A stretch of 64,000 bases of DNA from Thalassospira sp. MCCC 1A03138 (GTDB lineage: Bacteria > Pseudomonadota > Alphaproteobacteria > Rhodospirillales > Thalassospiraceae). Position 1 is the first letter of the stretch; the number at the start of each line of letters is the position of its first letter. A program made the translations under genes and the position numbers. Below the pieces are notes generated by a model. It was not told the origin of the DNA. It did not search any database and saw only the letters and a list, made by a program, of their open reading frames with translations. Location of the stretch: contig NZ_JFJY01000006.1 of assembly GCF_002115785.1 (NCBI RefSeq), positions 248,001-312,000 of the forward strand. The letters run 5' to 3'. Positions 26,344 through 35,311 of this stretch are shown piece after piece.

Positions 26344-27714
26344 ATGATCTATGCGCTTTGTCCCGATTGCCATCACAAATGGCGTTTCCATGCAGACCGG
26401 CCGCTCGCCAAAAGCGGCGAAGGGGCCTACGTGCCCTGCCCGGTATGTGGCGGAAAACGCGGGATCGCGCATGCCGAACTGCCCGAACTTTTCATCGGGC
26501 ACCTGGATTGCGATGCGTTTTATGCATCAATCGAAAAGCGTGACCGACCGGAACTGATTGATCAGCCCGTCATCATTGGCGGCGGGCATCGCGGGGTGGT
26601 TTCCACCTGCTGTTATGTCGCGCGCAAATTCGGTGTGCGATCCGCCATGCCAGCCTTCAAGGCGCGCGAACTTTGCCCCGACGGCGTTTTCCTGAAACCC
26701 GATATGGCAAAGTATCAGCACGAAGGATACCGGGTACGTGACATGATGCGTGCCATCACCCCGGATATTGAACCGCTTTCAATTGACGAGGCGTTCCTTG
26801 ACCTGACCAACGCGCAAAGCGCGCATGGTAAAACAGCCGCCGAATGCCTGATCGAACTTCAGGCGGAAATCAGGCGCGAAGTCGGCATCACGGTTTCCAT
26901 CGGGCTTTCCTACAACAAGTTTCTGGCCAAGATCGCATCCGACCTCAATAAACCGTTCGGTTTTTCAATGATTGGCACGGCAGAAGCCGTATCCTTCCTT
27001 GCCGATAAGCCGGTACGCATGATGTGGGGCGTTGGACCGTCGATGGAGCGCAAGCTGCGTGACGATGGCGTCACAACCATCGGACAGATGCAACAGCTTG
27101 ATATACATGCCCTGCAGGGCCGTTACGGCAGCATTGGCAAACGGTTCTTCCATTTTTCGCGTGGGCAGGACAATCGCCGGGTCGAACAAAGCAGCGAACG
27201 TAAAAGCCTGTCATCGGAGACAACCTTTAACGAAGACATTTCCGACCTCGATGAACTGATCGATATCGCCAAACGCCTGACCGCGCGCGTTGCGAGTGAT
27301 CTGGCACGCAAGGAAATCGCGGGCCATACCGTTGTCCTGAAACTGAAATCAGCGGATTTCAAAACGCGGACGCGCAACATGCGCCTGACCTACCCGACAT
27401 TACGCGAGGATTTGATCCTTGAAACCGCGCTGACACTTTTGAAAAAGGAAGTCGATGGCACGCGTTATCGTCTGCTGGGTGTTGGCGTTGCCGATCTTTT
27501 CCCGGCCGAAACAGCCGACCCTGCCGACCTGTTTGGCGAAGCCGAGGAAACAGCCCCCGTCGAATTGATCGAGGATAATGGCGAAAGCACCCTGCCCCCG
27601 GCCCGCCTGATCCCGCAAATCCCACGCCCGACGGCAGAACAATTGCGCGAAAGCCTTACACGGCGGTATCGCCTGCACAAAAAAACATCGCGCCAGCACC
27701 GGTTCAGGTTTTAG
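26344..27714 (+). CDS. dinB: DNA polymerase IV (DinB) with N-terminal zinc ribbon
   Basis: 456 residues. An unusual N-terminus carries CPDC and CPVC pairs about 30 residues apart, a zinc-ribbon-like module absent from E. coli DinB. The Y-family core follows: GHLDCDAFYASIE with the first metal aspartate, YVARKFGVRSAMP, and PLSIDEAFLD with the second. It performs error-prone translesion synthesis. Near the C-terminus DPADLFGE could bind the beta clamp. ATG 26344 sits at the start of the ribbon; a TTG at 26305 would run through the LexA-like box and has no ribosome binding site. Confidence 0.93.
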   Translation: MIYALCPDCHHKWRFHADRPLAKSGEGAYVPCPVCGGKRGIAHAELPELFIGHLDCDAFYASIEKRDRPELIDQPVIIGGGHRGVVSTCCYVARKFGVRSAMPAFKARELCPDGVFLKPDMAKYQHEGYRVRDMMRAITPDIEPLSIDEAFLDLTNAQSAHGKTAAECLIELQAEIRREVGITVSIGLSYNKFLAKIASDLNKPFGFSMIGTAEAVSFLADKPVRMMWGVGPSMERKLRDDGVTTIGQMQQLDIHALQGRYGSIGKRFFHFSRGQDNRRVEQSSERKSLSSETTFNEDISDLDELIDIAKRLTARVASDLARKEIAGHTVVLKLKSADFKTRTRNMRLTYPTLREDLILETALTLLKKEVDGTRYRLLGVGVADLFPAETADPADLFGEAEETAPVELIEDNGESTLPPARLIPQIPRPTAEQLRESLTRRYRLHKKTSRQHRFRF

Positions 27715-27804
27715 CGTTTCAGTTGCTTGATTGGCTGAAAACGAAAAATGCCCGTCATGAACCGAACGAGCATTGCAATCAGTATAATCTTTTTTGGAAG
27801 AAGA

Positions 27805-27880
27805 TGGCGTCCCCTAGGGGATTCGAACCCCTGTTGCCGCCGTGAAAGGGCAGTGTCCTAGGCCTCTAGACGAAGGGGAC
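27805..27880 (-). tRNA. tRNA-Glu (UUC), copy 3
   Basis: 76 nt on the minus strand: acceptor GTCCCCT/AGGGGAC, anticodon stem-loop CTGCC-CTTTCAC-GGCGG with anticodon TTC, T-loop GTTCGAATC, discriminator G and an encoded CCA. Identical to the two upstream copies; last of the array in transcription order. Confidence 0.97.
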
Positions 27881-27918
27881 GCAAATCGCGGTGCGATCTT
27901 ATGTATGGTCTGCTCTGG

Positions 27919-27994
27919 TGGCGTCCCCTAGGGGATTCGAACCCCTGTTGCCGCCGTGAAAGGGCAGTGTCCTAGGCCTCTAGACGAAGGGGAC
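27919..27994 (-). tRNA. tRNA-Glu (UUC), copy 2
   Basis: Second of three identical 76-nt minus-strand genes, anticodon TTC, encoded CCA. Spacers of 38 and 32 bp separate it from its neighbours and differ in sequence, so only the mature tRNA is conserved. Confidence 0.97.
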
Positions 27995-28026
27995 ACAGTC
28001 ACCAAAATGCAGTCCGTGTTAACGAG

Positions 28027-28102
28027 TGGCGTCCCCTAGGGGATTCGAACCCCTGTTGCCGCCGTGAAAGGGCAGTGTCCTAGGCCTCTAGACGAAGGGG
28101 AC
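28027..28102 (-). tRNA. tRNA-Glu (UUC), copy 1
   Basis: First gene of the minus-strand array, 76 nt, anticodon TTC, encoded CCA. It lies about 22 bp after the predicted -10 box at 28124-28129. Confidence 0.97.
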
Positions 28103-28123
28103 GCAGCGCGTTAACGAGGCCGG

Positions 28124-28152
28124 TTTTTAGCGATTGGGTCGGGTAAGGTCAA
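28124..28152 (-). promoter_or_regulatory. Promoter of the tRNA-Glu array
   Basis: Minus-strand TTGACC (-35, 28147-28152), a 17-bp spacer, and TAAAAA (-10, 28124-28129), followed by a GC-rich discriminator CCGGCC as usual for stringently controlled stable-RNA promoters. Confidence 0.65.
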
Positions 28153-28352
28153 GCGCGTTTTTCGCCGCTGTGACGTTTTTTTTAATCCCCCACCTTAAAT
28201 AGGGCGATAACACGCCAAAAGCCGGGAAATCCAAGCATCCTGTTTAACCGCAAGGATCATAGCCCGATCCTTCAATATCCCTGTTCAACATATATGCTAA
28301 TGCATACCCGCCACGACAACCGCAAAGGCATCCGGCACAAAAACGTTTGAAA

Positions 28353-29606
28353 TCAATTCGCCCGCTTGCGCGTGCCCATCCAGAAGGCCGCCCCGGCAAT
28401 CGCAAGACAGATACCAAGGAAGGCAAACATGACACGATAACCTTCCGTTGCGCCCGGCTCAAACCGGCCGATGATCACTCCGGCAATCCCCTGAAGGACA
28501 AACAGCCCGCCAAAGGTCGCCAGATTGACCGTGGTCAGGGCACGGCCAATCAGATGTTCGGGCACAGCCGCGCGCGATGCGGCATAGTTCAGCGTTGCAC
28601 AGCTCCCCAGAAGCCCGTGCGCGACCATCAGGACCGCGGCGAGCCAAAGGGCGGTCGTCCCCAGCAGTGCCTGCAACAGGCACAGCACAGCCGCAATCAG
28701 AACGGCAAAGACGATCAGGGGATGTGCCGCACCGCCCATCAGGCGCGAAAGCTGCCCATAGGCGGGCGGTCCGATGATCATGCCGATTGTCATCACCAAA
28801 AGAACGTTACCGACATCCACCGCCCCGAGCTGGAAAACATCATGCAGGTACGGCCCGCCCCAAAGCCCGCGCACCGTCAGGATTGCCGGATAGCTGAAGA
28901 AGGCGACACCAACCAGAAACCAGACCTGCCGGTTTTTCCAGACGGAGATCATGCCGCGCAATGCCTCACCCACGGTTTCGCCCTTTCGGGAATGGAAACT
29001 GTGGTTTGGCGGCGCGTCGCGCACCATGGTGAATGTCAGAATAACCGAAAGCGCGCTGAGCACGGCAAGCCCGTAATAAACGTCGCGCCAGCCGCGCAGC
29101 TCGATCAGGGCCGCCAAGGGTGTTGCCGATGCCAGAACACCCAGCAGGCTGAAGGCCACGATCAGCCCGGAGGTCGCAGCAAACTTTTCCGGAGCCACCC
29201 ACCGCGATGCCAGTACCAATGCCGCCATGAAGGCCGCTGAACAGCCAAGGCCAATCACCGCCTGCCCGATCATCAACCCGGCCACACTATGCGCATTGGC
29301 AAAAATCAGCACACCGGCAACGGTGATGATCATCATCACCCCATTGGTCAAACGCGGACCGTACCGGTCCAGCATCACACCGACGGGAATTTGCATCAGG
29401 GCGAAAGCAAAATGAAAACTGCCCGATATAAGGCCTAGCTCCTCGGGCGACGTCGAAAGCTCCGCCCGAAGGGATTCGGCTAGCAAGGCCTGTGCTGAAC
29501 GGAAAAACTGGCTAAGCGAAAAGGCAAGCACCACGGGTGCCAGGATCCATAAAAAGGCCCCTACTCCATGCGTCACTTGCTTTGGTGTTTTTGTACGATC
29601 ATTCAT
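28353..29606 (-). CDS. MFS transporter
   Basis: About 417 residues with twelve predicted membrane segments in two bundles. The loop 2-3 motif appears as GVMLDRYGPRLTNG. Segments such as QAVIGLGCSAAFMAALVLASRW and VNLATFGGLFVLQGIAGVIIG fit the major facilitator superfamily; the cargo is unknown. ATG 29606 (MNDRTKTPKQ) is chosen as the shortest complete form; in-frame starts at 29621 and 29645 lie upstream and none has a clear ribosome binding site. Confidence 0.88.
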   Translation of the reverse strand: MNDRTKTPKQVTHGVGAFLWILAPVVLAFSLSQFFRSAQALLAESLRAELSTSPEELGLISGSFHFAFALMQIPVGVMLDRYGPRLTNGVMMIITVAGVLIFANAHSVAGLMIGQAVIGLGCSAAFMAALVLASRWVAPEKFAATSGLIVAFSLLGVLASATPLAALIELRGWRDVYYGLAVLSALSVILTFTMVRDAPPNHSFHSRKGETVGEALRGMISVWKNRQVWFLVGVAFFSYPAILTVRGLWGGPYLHDVFQLGAVDVGNVLLVMTIGMIIGPPAYGQLSRLMGGAAHPLIVFAVLIAAVLCLLQALLGTTALWLAAVLMVAHGLLGSCATLNYAASRAAVPEHLIGRALTTVNLATFGGLFVLQGIAGVIIGRFEPGATEGYRVMFAFLGICLAIAGAAFWMGTRKRAN

Positions 29607-29729
29607 GATGCCAAATGGCATAATCCGATCACGGGATACCCGCAAGCCCCCGTAAGATATATCCTGATGTATTGCCGTGATACGTTTGGCGCAATGACAC
29701 AGGCGGGTTCAGATCACCCTCTGTCGCAA

Positions 29730-30608
29730 TCAACGCGTCATCAGATTGAATTCTTCACCTGACGGAACTTCGGCCCCCTCATACAGCATCGAAACACCGT
29801 ATTTTCGGCCGATTTCGGCAAATGTCCCGTCACTGCGCAGATCGTCAAGAACCATCTGCCATTGATCCACGATGAAGTCCGGCGTTTGCGGTGAGAATGC
29901 CAGATAAAGCTCGTAAATTCCCAAGCCGATAACCGGTTCAACTTCGGACCGGTCAATTCCGAACTTGCGACGCTGATGTTCCAGGACCAGATCGGATGCT
30001 TCCCACAGGTCGATCCGATTGCTCGCCAGAAGCTGCAATGCATTCCCCGGCGTGTATAGAGCCGCAAGATTTTTAAAACCCTGTTCGCGCAACACTCGTT
30101 CCGCCGCCCCACCTGCTTGCACACCAATCGCAGCGACCTTGCGCGCGTCACTCAAATCGCGGATTTCAAGATTGCTGTCGGCCATCTTATAAAGCCAGCC
30201 GCGGGTAACAATAATCGGGCCAACCCATTTGTATTCATCTTCGCGTTCAGACGTACGCACCATTGAAAAAACAGCTGTGCCGGGTTCATTGTCGACAATT
30301 TGCAGGGCACGCTTCCAAGGCAGCACTTCAAACTTTCCGTCATGTCCAAGGCGCGTCGCCATTTCGCGAACCACATCCGTCCCCGCACCGGTCAGGCCCG
30401 CATCCGTCATGTAGTTAAAGGGTGCAAAGTCCTCGGTATATATTTTTACCGACCGGGCCGCGGCAAGCGTATCCCCCGTTTGGGCAGCCGCTAACATGCC
30501 GTGCGACCAAAGCACGACAACAGCAAAGGCACCAATTACGATCACGCGCCGCAAAATCGTAATCCCCCGCCGCTCCCTTGGTTGAAAGAATATACCCGTC
30601 CGTCGCAT
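29730..30608 (-). CDS. Solitary periplasmic solute-binding protein (SBP_bac_3-like)
   Basis: 292 residues. After a basic start and hydrophobic signal segment (VIVIGAFAVVVLW) the mature protein opens VKIYTEDFAPFNYMTDAGLTGAGTDVV, the pattern of family 3 amino-acid-type binding proteins. PWKRALQIV and FSMVRTSERE are further landmarks. No ABC permease or ATPase gene is adjacent, so it may serve a distant transporter or act as a sensor. ATG 30608 has AGGGA five bases upstream; a start at 30683 would add a non-conserved hydrophobic stretch. Confidence 0.83.
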   Translation of the reverse strand: MRRTGIFFQPRERRGITILRRVIVIGAFAVVVLWSHGMLAAAQTGDTLAAARSVKIYTEDFAPFNYMTDAGLTGAGTDVVREMATRLGHDGKFEVLPWKRALQIVDNEPGTAVFSMVRTSEREDEYKWVGPIIVTRGWLYKMADSNLEIRDLSDARKVAAIGVQAGGAAERVLREQGFKNLAALYTPGNALQLLASNRIDLWEASDLVLEHQRRKFGIDRSEVEPVIGLGIYELYLAFSPQTPDFIVDQWQMVLDDLRSDGTFAEIGRKYGVSMLYEGAEVPSGEEFNLMTR

Positions 30609-31081
30609 ATGTTTCCCTGTCAGCCATAAAATGAAAAAAGCCGCAAAGAAGAAACTTGCAGAACCGAAAGAACGAACTGTCACATAACCTGTTTATTCAA
30701 CATGGTAGCCCGACATGTTGATTGCCAGTAACGTCGTACATATCTAGATTCAAAGGGAACCATCCATTTGGACAGGAATGCGCCGTCACGTGACGCCATT
30801 AATCCGCGCGCAAGATGGATTCTGCCCAATAGGGTAGCGATCTAATTTTAGAACATGTTGATGTAGTATGCTGTTTTCGATTCTTTCGGCGCCCACTCTT
30901 CGCCGATCCCCAAGTCAGAACAACAAAACCAAGCTCTTTGGTTAAAAAAGCCAGTTAAAGTTGAACATGAGCAAGATTTACAACGAAAAAATTCGACATT
31001 CAACTAAAAAATTTCGCTATTCCGGTATTTGCCGGAAAACGGGTAATGATGCTTTAAAGCCCGCAATATACTGCGTACATC
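30609..31081. other. AT-rich 470-bp gap with a small palindrome
   Basis: GC falls clearly below the surrounding genes here, with A-rich tracts at 30960-31015. The palindrome TTCCGG-tatttg-CCGGAA (31020-31037) lies 44 bp before the HTH regulator gene and could be its operator. No open frame has a ribosome binding site and I see no RNA gene. Confidence 0.5.
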
Positions 31082-31618
31082 ATGGATAGGCGCGACACAG
31101 ACGCCCCTTTGCCCGTACTAGACAGCGCGCTCGGGGATCGCATTCGCCATGTCGTCGATATGTTTGATCGAAAAAAGGATGCCGCCCGGATCGCCGGCAT
31201 CATCCCTGAACAATTGAACAGATGGTGTCAGGCACGATCGGAACCTCGCTTTGTAGGCGTTGCCCGCCTTGCCATTTCAAAAGGCATCTCTTTGCAGTGG
31301 ATCGCAACCGGTGAGCCCCCAAGAGGAACCGCGAAGAAACAGAATATAGTGAACGAACCTGAAACAACCCGGTCACCAAATCCATATTGTACCGGGCCAG
31401 CAGAACGCGAGGTTCTTATCGCCATCATAAGCGGATTTCTCGCAGCCGAAGGCATCACGAACAGCCCTCAAATTGCCAATGACATTATTGGTGCCTATGA
31501 CCAGATCGTCGAGAACCTCGAAAATAATCGAGATAGCAGCGAGATGGCCACCATATTGTCGCAGGCGATCACCATTATTCTTGATCGGCAGCAAGAACGC
31601 CGCGCGGACAAAAACTGA
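31082..31618 (+). CDS. Small HTH regulator (phage-repressor-like N-domain)
   Basis: 178 residues. Residues about 18-72 (IRHVVDMFDRKKDAARIAGIIPEQLNRWCQARSEPRF) look like the helix-turn-helix of lambda-type or Bacteriophage-CI-like repressors, with ISLQWIATGE ending the domain. The C-terminal half is helical (AEREVLIAIISGFLAAEGI, then EMATILSQAITIIL), without the peptidase signature of LexA/CI proteins, so it should not self-cleave. No phage genes are near. ATG 31082 lacks a visible ribosome binding site. Its AT-rich upstream gap hints at acquired DNA. Confidence 0.78.
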   Translation: MDRRDTDAPLPVLDSALGDRIRHVVDMFDRKKDAARIAGIIPEQLNRWCQARSEPRFVGVARLAISKGISLQWIATGEPPRGTAKKQNIVNEPETTRSPNPYCTGPAEREVLIAIISGFLAAEGITNSPQIANDIIGAYDQIVENLENNRDSSEMATILSQAITIILDRQQERRADKN

Positions 31619-31660
31619 AAGAATGGCCAAGGCAGTTTCCGCATTTATTTCCGCGCATTA

Positions 31661-31682
31661 CCGGGCCGCTTGGACGGCCCGG
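31661..31682. terminator. GC-rich hairpin between convergent HTH gene and recJ
   Basis: CCGGGCCG, loop CTTGGA, CGGCCCGG: a perfect 8-bp stem in the 86-bp gap between the two stops. It has no U-tract on either strand, so it is at best a weak or factor-assisted terminator. Confidence 0.45.
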
Positions 31683-31704
31683 TACAAAGGCCTGAAAATG
31701 GACC

Positions 31705-33507
31705 TTACCCCAGAACTGGCATGGCAACATCGTCAATCATCAATTGCACGCCCTCACGTCCCTGCCAGCTGTCACGCCGCAAATGACCAAGGACATGCAA
31801 GGGACGGCCGCCATGCTTCAGAAGGGTCTGGCCCATATCATTATCAAGGCAGCGGAATGCGATGGCCTTAAGGCGTCCCTTGCCATTGCTGCCCGATAAT
31901 ATGCAACGCACGTGATCAGCGCCCACTACGTCAGCCTTGACTACCCGGCATTCCGGGAAAACAAAGCGCGGCTCGGCATTGCCGGCACCAAACGGGCCGA
32001 GCTTTTCGAGGGCTTCGATCAGATCAAGCGTCGCCCCCATTGCATGCAGGCCACCATCAACCGTCATGGTCGGGCGAATATCATTTTCAGCGATGATTTT
32101 GGCAAACCGGGTTTCAAGAAATTCTTCGAATGCCGGGCGTTTTTCCGGATCAAGGGTGAAACCAGCCGCCATCCCATGCCCGCCGCCATTGATCAAAAGC
32201 CCTGCCTGCCGTGCAGCAATGATCGCAGCCCCAAGATCAATCCCGCGTACCGAACGCGCAGATCCCTTGAACACGCCATCAACCATGCCCATCACAAGGG
32301 CGGGAACATGATAACGATCCTTCAAACGGCTGGCGACAATACCGATCACGCCAGGGTGCCAGTCTTCGCCGCCGACCAGCACCATTGCACCGACCTTTGA
32401 TTGGCTTTCAACGGCGCTGATCGCCTGATCAAGCACGATATCCTCGATCGCCTTGCGTTCACGGTTATATTCATCAAGCTTGCGCGCGATATCCAGCGCC
32501 TGGGCGGGATCATCGCCCGAAAGCAACGTCGTCCCAAGGAACGATTCCCCGACACGCCCACCGGCATTCACACGCGGCCCCAGCATGAATCCAAGATGAT
32601 AGGCACTGGGCGTTTCATTTACCCCGGCAATATCGGCCAGCGCCGCCATGCCAACATTGTGGCGATGGCGCATGATCTTGATGCCTTGCGTCACGAATGC
32701 GCGATTAAGCCCGCGCAGCGGCACCACATCGCAGACCGTACCAAGGGCCACCAGATCCAGCCAGTTGCGCAAATCGGGCGCACGAATGCCTGCCTGTTCC
32801 AGCCAGCCGCGCGAACGCAATTCGCGCAGGATCGCAACAGCCAGCAAAAAGGCGACACCCGCCGCACACAAATGCCCAAGGCCGCTTTCATCATCAAGAC
32901 GGTTCGGGTTGACCACCGCAACGGCGGGCGGCAATTCTGGCTCGGCGGCGTGGTGATCGACGACAATGATCTCAATCCCCGCTTCCCTGGCATCGGTCAG
33001 CGGCGCATAGGCCGTCACCCCGCAATCGACCGTCAGGATCAGATTGGCCCCCCGGCGCTGCAAATCGAGCAAGGCCGGACTATTTGGGCCATATCCTTCT
33101 TTCTGGCGATCAGGGATATGCACGACAACATCGCGCCCAAGTGCCGCAAACAGGCGCTTTAACAGCGCGGTACTGGTGGCACCATCGACGTCATAATCAC
33201 CAAAAACGGCGATATTCTCGCCCTTGATCACCGCATCGGCAATGCGCGATGCCGCCTTGTCCATATCCTTTAAGGTCGATGGATCGGGCATCAGATCGCG
33301 CAAGGTCGGGTTCAGGAAACTTTCGGCATCATCCAGCCCGATATCGCGGGCGGCCATCACCCGCCCGACAACTTCGGGAACGCCAAAACGCTGGGCAATG
33401 GTGGTTGCCAGCCGGTCATCCAGATTGCGTTCGCGCCACCACTTTCCGGTAACGGATCGCTCTATTCCCAAAAATGTCTTTTCTTGCGCATGGTCTGTCA
33501 TGCTCAT
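31705..33507 (-). CDS. recJ: Single-stranded-DNA exonuclease RecJ
   Basis: 600 residues, usual family length. DHH-family motifs: AVFGDYDVDGATSTALLKR, LTVDCGVTAY, IIVVDHHAAEPELP, then the DHHA1 motif region with INGGGHGMAAGFTL and a C-terminal OB-fold part. It degrades single-stranded DNA 5' to 3' in recombination (RecF pathway), mismatch and base-excision repair. ATG 33507 is chosen. Upstream on the same strand lies the peroxiredoxin gene, 47 bp away, so both may share a transcript. Confidence 0.96.
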   Translation of the reverse strand: MSMTDHAQEKTFLGIERSVTGKWWRERNLDDRLATTIAQRFGVPEVVGRVMAARDIGLDDAESFLNPTLRDLMPDPSTLKDMDKAASRIADAVIKGENIAVFGDYDVDGATSTALLKRLFAALGRDVVVHIPDRQKEGYGPNSPALLDLQRRGANLILTVDCGVTAYAPLTDAREAGIEIIVVDHHAAEPELPPAVAVVNPNRLDDESGLGHLCAAGVAFLLAVAILRELRSRGWLEQAGIRAPDLRNWLDLVALGTVCDVVPLRGLNRAFVTQGIKIMRHRHNVGMAALADIAGVNETPSAYHLGFMLGPRVNAGGRVGESFLGTTLLSGDDPAQALDIARKLDEYNRERKAIEDIVLDQAISAVESQSKVGAMVLVGGEDWHPGVIGIVASRLKDRYHVPALVMGMVDGVFKGSARSVRGIDLGAAIIAARQAGLLINGGGHGMAAGFTLDPEKRPAFEEFLETRFAKIIAENDIRPTMTVDGGLHAMGATLDLIEALEKLGPFGAGNAEPRFVFPECRVVKADVVGADHVRCILSGSNGKGRLKAIAFRCLDNDMGQTLLKHGGRPLHVLGHLRRDSWQGREGVQLMIDDVAMPVLG

Positions 33508-33554
33508 TGAAATAGCCTAATCCGGGGCGCGCTTAAACCGGATATTTCAATCCA

Positions 33555-34091
33555 TCAGCCCTTCGGATTATCGCGGCACCAGCGCAAGACATTTTCGGCA
33601 TCCTCGGCCGGAGCATCAACCGGATAGAAAACCTTGGCAATCCTGCCATCATCAATGATCATGGTCAGACGCTTGAACAGCCGCATGTCATCAACGATGA
33701 AGTCCGGCATCGCCATGGATTCCTTGAACCGGTGATCGGCATCGGACAAAAGCGCAAATGGCAGATGCAGCCGTTCGGCGGCTTCCTTCTGATATTCCGC
33801 GGTCTGGCTGGAAAGCCCGAAAAGATGATCGACACCGACAGCCGACAGCTCCTTGGCGTGATCGCGGAAGGAACAGGATTGCGGCGTGCAACCTTTGGCA
33901 CCGGGGATTTCATCCCACCCATCGGGGGCTGGCTTGTCTGGTTCGGCTGTGCGCGGATACGCATAGACAACCGTGCGCCCGGTCAGGGTCGCAAGATCAA
34001 CCGCCTGGCCATCGGTTGCCGCCAACGCAAGGGACGGCAGCATCTGGCCCGTCAACCGTGCAATAACGTGTGCATCACTTTCACTACTCAT
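33555..34091 (-). CDS. Peroxiredoxin (AhpC/TSA, BCP-like)
   Basis: 178 residues with the peroxidatic site in GCTPQSCSFRDHAKEL; the second cysteine five residues later is the likely resolving cysteine, as in atypical 2-Cys BCP enzymes. PSLALAATDGQAVDLATL starts the thioredoxin fold. It reduces peroxides with thiol donors in the cytosol. ATG 34091 has GGAGG seven bases upstream, a textbook start; a TTG three bases earlier is less likely. Confidence 0.9.
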   Translation of the reverse strand: MSSESDAHVIARLTGQMLPSLALAATDGQAVDLATLTGRTVVYAYPRTAEPDKPAPDGWDEIPGAKGCTPQSCSFRDHAKELSAVGVDHLFGLSSQTAEYQKEAAERLHLPFALLSDADHRFKESMAMPDFIVDDMRLFKRLTMIIDDGRIAKVFYPVDAPAEDAENVLRWCRDNPKG

Positions 34092-34286
34092 CAATCATCC
34101 TCCCTGAAAAAGCTCATCGGGGCTTATACAGCCACGAATGCCCGCCCCTTGATAATCTGAAGATAAGTGTGATCGATCTTTCACAAAAAGAAGTGACGAT
34201 TTCGCATCGTGAAAAACGTGAGCCTGCCTGCAACCTCTTGCAAACGCCAAAGCTGAGGGATACGCGCAAATCGCGGTGCAGATTGA

Positions 34287-34607
34287 TCAGGGCTCAAGCG
34301 CACGCAACATCGCCTGCCAGTTTTGCCGACTGCCGAGAATGCGCACAATAACAATATGATCTTGCCTGATTACGTAAACGATCAAATGATTTTGATACAC
34401 GTGAATATGCACAGGCGGATCAAATTCCATCCTTTCACGTGCGATATCGGGCATGGCAACTATGCCATCAAAGACTTTCGTCAGCCTGTCGACATAGGTG
34501 TCCGCCTGATCAAGCGACCAGGTTTCTGCGGTATAGCGCCAGATATCGTCAAGATCGTCAAACGCACGCGGAGAAAGCCTGTAATGCGTCAGCTTATCGA
34601 ACGACAT
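34287..34607 (-). CDS. parE: ParE-type toxin
   Basis: 106 residues with the RelE/ParE fold pattern: HYRLSPRAFDDLDDIWRYTAETW, then ADTYVDRLTKVFDGIVAMP and the strand-rich end HIHVYQNHLIVYVI and IVIVRILGSRQNW. ParE toxins poison DNA gyrase. The start overlaps the 3' end of the antitoxin gene by 14 bp, so translation is coupled to antitoxin synthesis. All fold elements are present, so it looks intact. Confidence 0.92.
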   Translation of the reverse strand: MSFDKLTHYRLSPRAFDDLDDIWRYTAETWSLDQADTYVDRLTKVFDGIVAMPDIARERMEFDPPVHIHVYQNHLIVYVIRQDHIVIVRILGSRQNWQAMLRALEP

Positions 34608-34839
34608 GGCGTTCGCGCATACGCAATTTGAAGGAGTCAGCATCAAACTCTTGCGGCTCGCCACTGTTGATGCCGTCCGTGATCGCGGCCTGCAAGGTGG
34701 CAATCGCAGACTGCCTTTCCTGATCCTTCCGGATCAGGTCTCGTACATAATCACTGGCATTGCTGTATCTACCATCTTTGCTTTGGCGCTCAACCCATTC
34801 TCGCATGGGATCAGGCAGGGATACATTCATGGTTGCCAT
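34594..34839 (-). CDS. parD: ParD-type antitoxin
   Basis: 81 residues. MATMNVSLPDPMREWVERQ with RYSNASDYVRDLIRKD is the classical ParD ribbon-helix-helix domain; the acidic C-terminus (EPQEFDADSF) would wrap the toxin. It neutralises ParE and represses the operon. ATG 34839 has GAGG five bases upstream; ATG 34842 is too close. Toxin gene follows with overlap, antitoxin first, as usual. Confidence 0.93.
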   Translation of the reverse strand: MATMNVSLPDPMREWVERQSKDGRYSNASDYVRDLIRKDQERQSAIATLQAAITDGINSGEPQEFDADSFKLRMRERHVVR

Positions 34840-34863
34840 CATGACCTCTTCATTGCTCCAAGC

Positions 34864-34893
34864 AGAATACGGCAAAATGACAAAAAATGTCAA
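34864..34893 (-). promoter_or_regulatory. parDE promoter with embedded operator
   Basis: Minus-strand TTGACA (34888-34893), an 18-bp spacer and TATTCT (34864-34869). An inverted repeat TGACA-N5-TGTCA (34878-34892) overlaps the -35, and another TGACA lies just outside at about 34900. Bound ParD would cover the -35, giving autorepression. Confidence 0.7.
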
Positions 34894-34993
34894 ACCCAAT
34901 GACAAAGATTGCCATCCGTAAAACCCTTGTTCTACTTGAACACAGCTTTAGGCTGTGCATACCTTGCGCGATAAACAAAAACGGATCCGCGCA

Positions 34994-35311
34994 ATGAACC
35001 ATAGAAAAGGTCTTCGGATCGGGCTGACCGTCCTTTCCATTATGGGTGCACTGATGGCCGCCCCACTGGTGATGTTTTCACCGATGATATTCGGTGCACC
35101 GAGGTCGGACGAAAACAACCTGACCTGGTTTCTGTTTTTTGCCGTTCTGGCGTTTCCGGTGCTGTGCCTGATGGGCGGCATCCTGCCGTGGATTTTAAAG
35201 AACCACCCGAAATCGCTTTGGCTTTACGGGCTTGGCGTGATCGGGTTTGTCCTGATAACGGTGGCCGTGATCCTGCTTGAAACCCAATGCCAGGGCAGTT
35301 TTAGTTGCTAA
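34994..35311 (+). CDS. Small inner-membrane protein of unknown function
   Basis: 105 residues with three hydrophobic segments: ~8-30 (GLTVLSIMGALMAAPLVMF), ~47-66 (WFLFFAVLAFPVLCLMGGIL) and ~77-95 (YGLGVIGFVLITVAVILL). It resembles a general membrane-protein family without known role. ATG 34994 has GGAT seven bases upstream. Its TAA overlaps, tail to tail, the stop of the Hsp70-like gene. Confidence 0.72.
   Translation: MNHRKGLRIGLTVLSIMGALMAAPLVMFSPMIFGAPRSDENNLTWFLFFAVLAFPVLCLMGGILPWILKNHPKSLWLYGLGVIGFVLITVAVILLETQCQGSFSC

Noticed and set aside
31082-31618. Prophage remnant around the HTH regulator
   Set aside because: The regulator has a phage-repressor-like HTH and an AT-rich upstream gap, but no integrase, structural or lysis genes are nearby.
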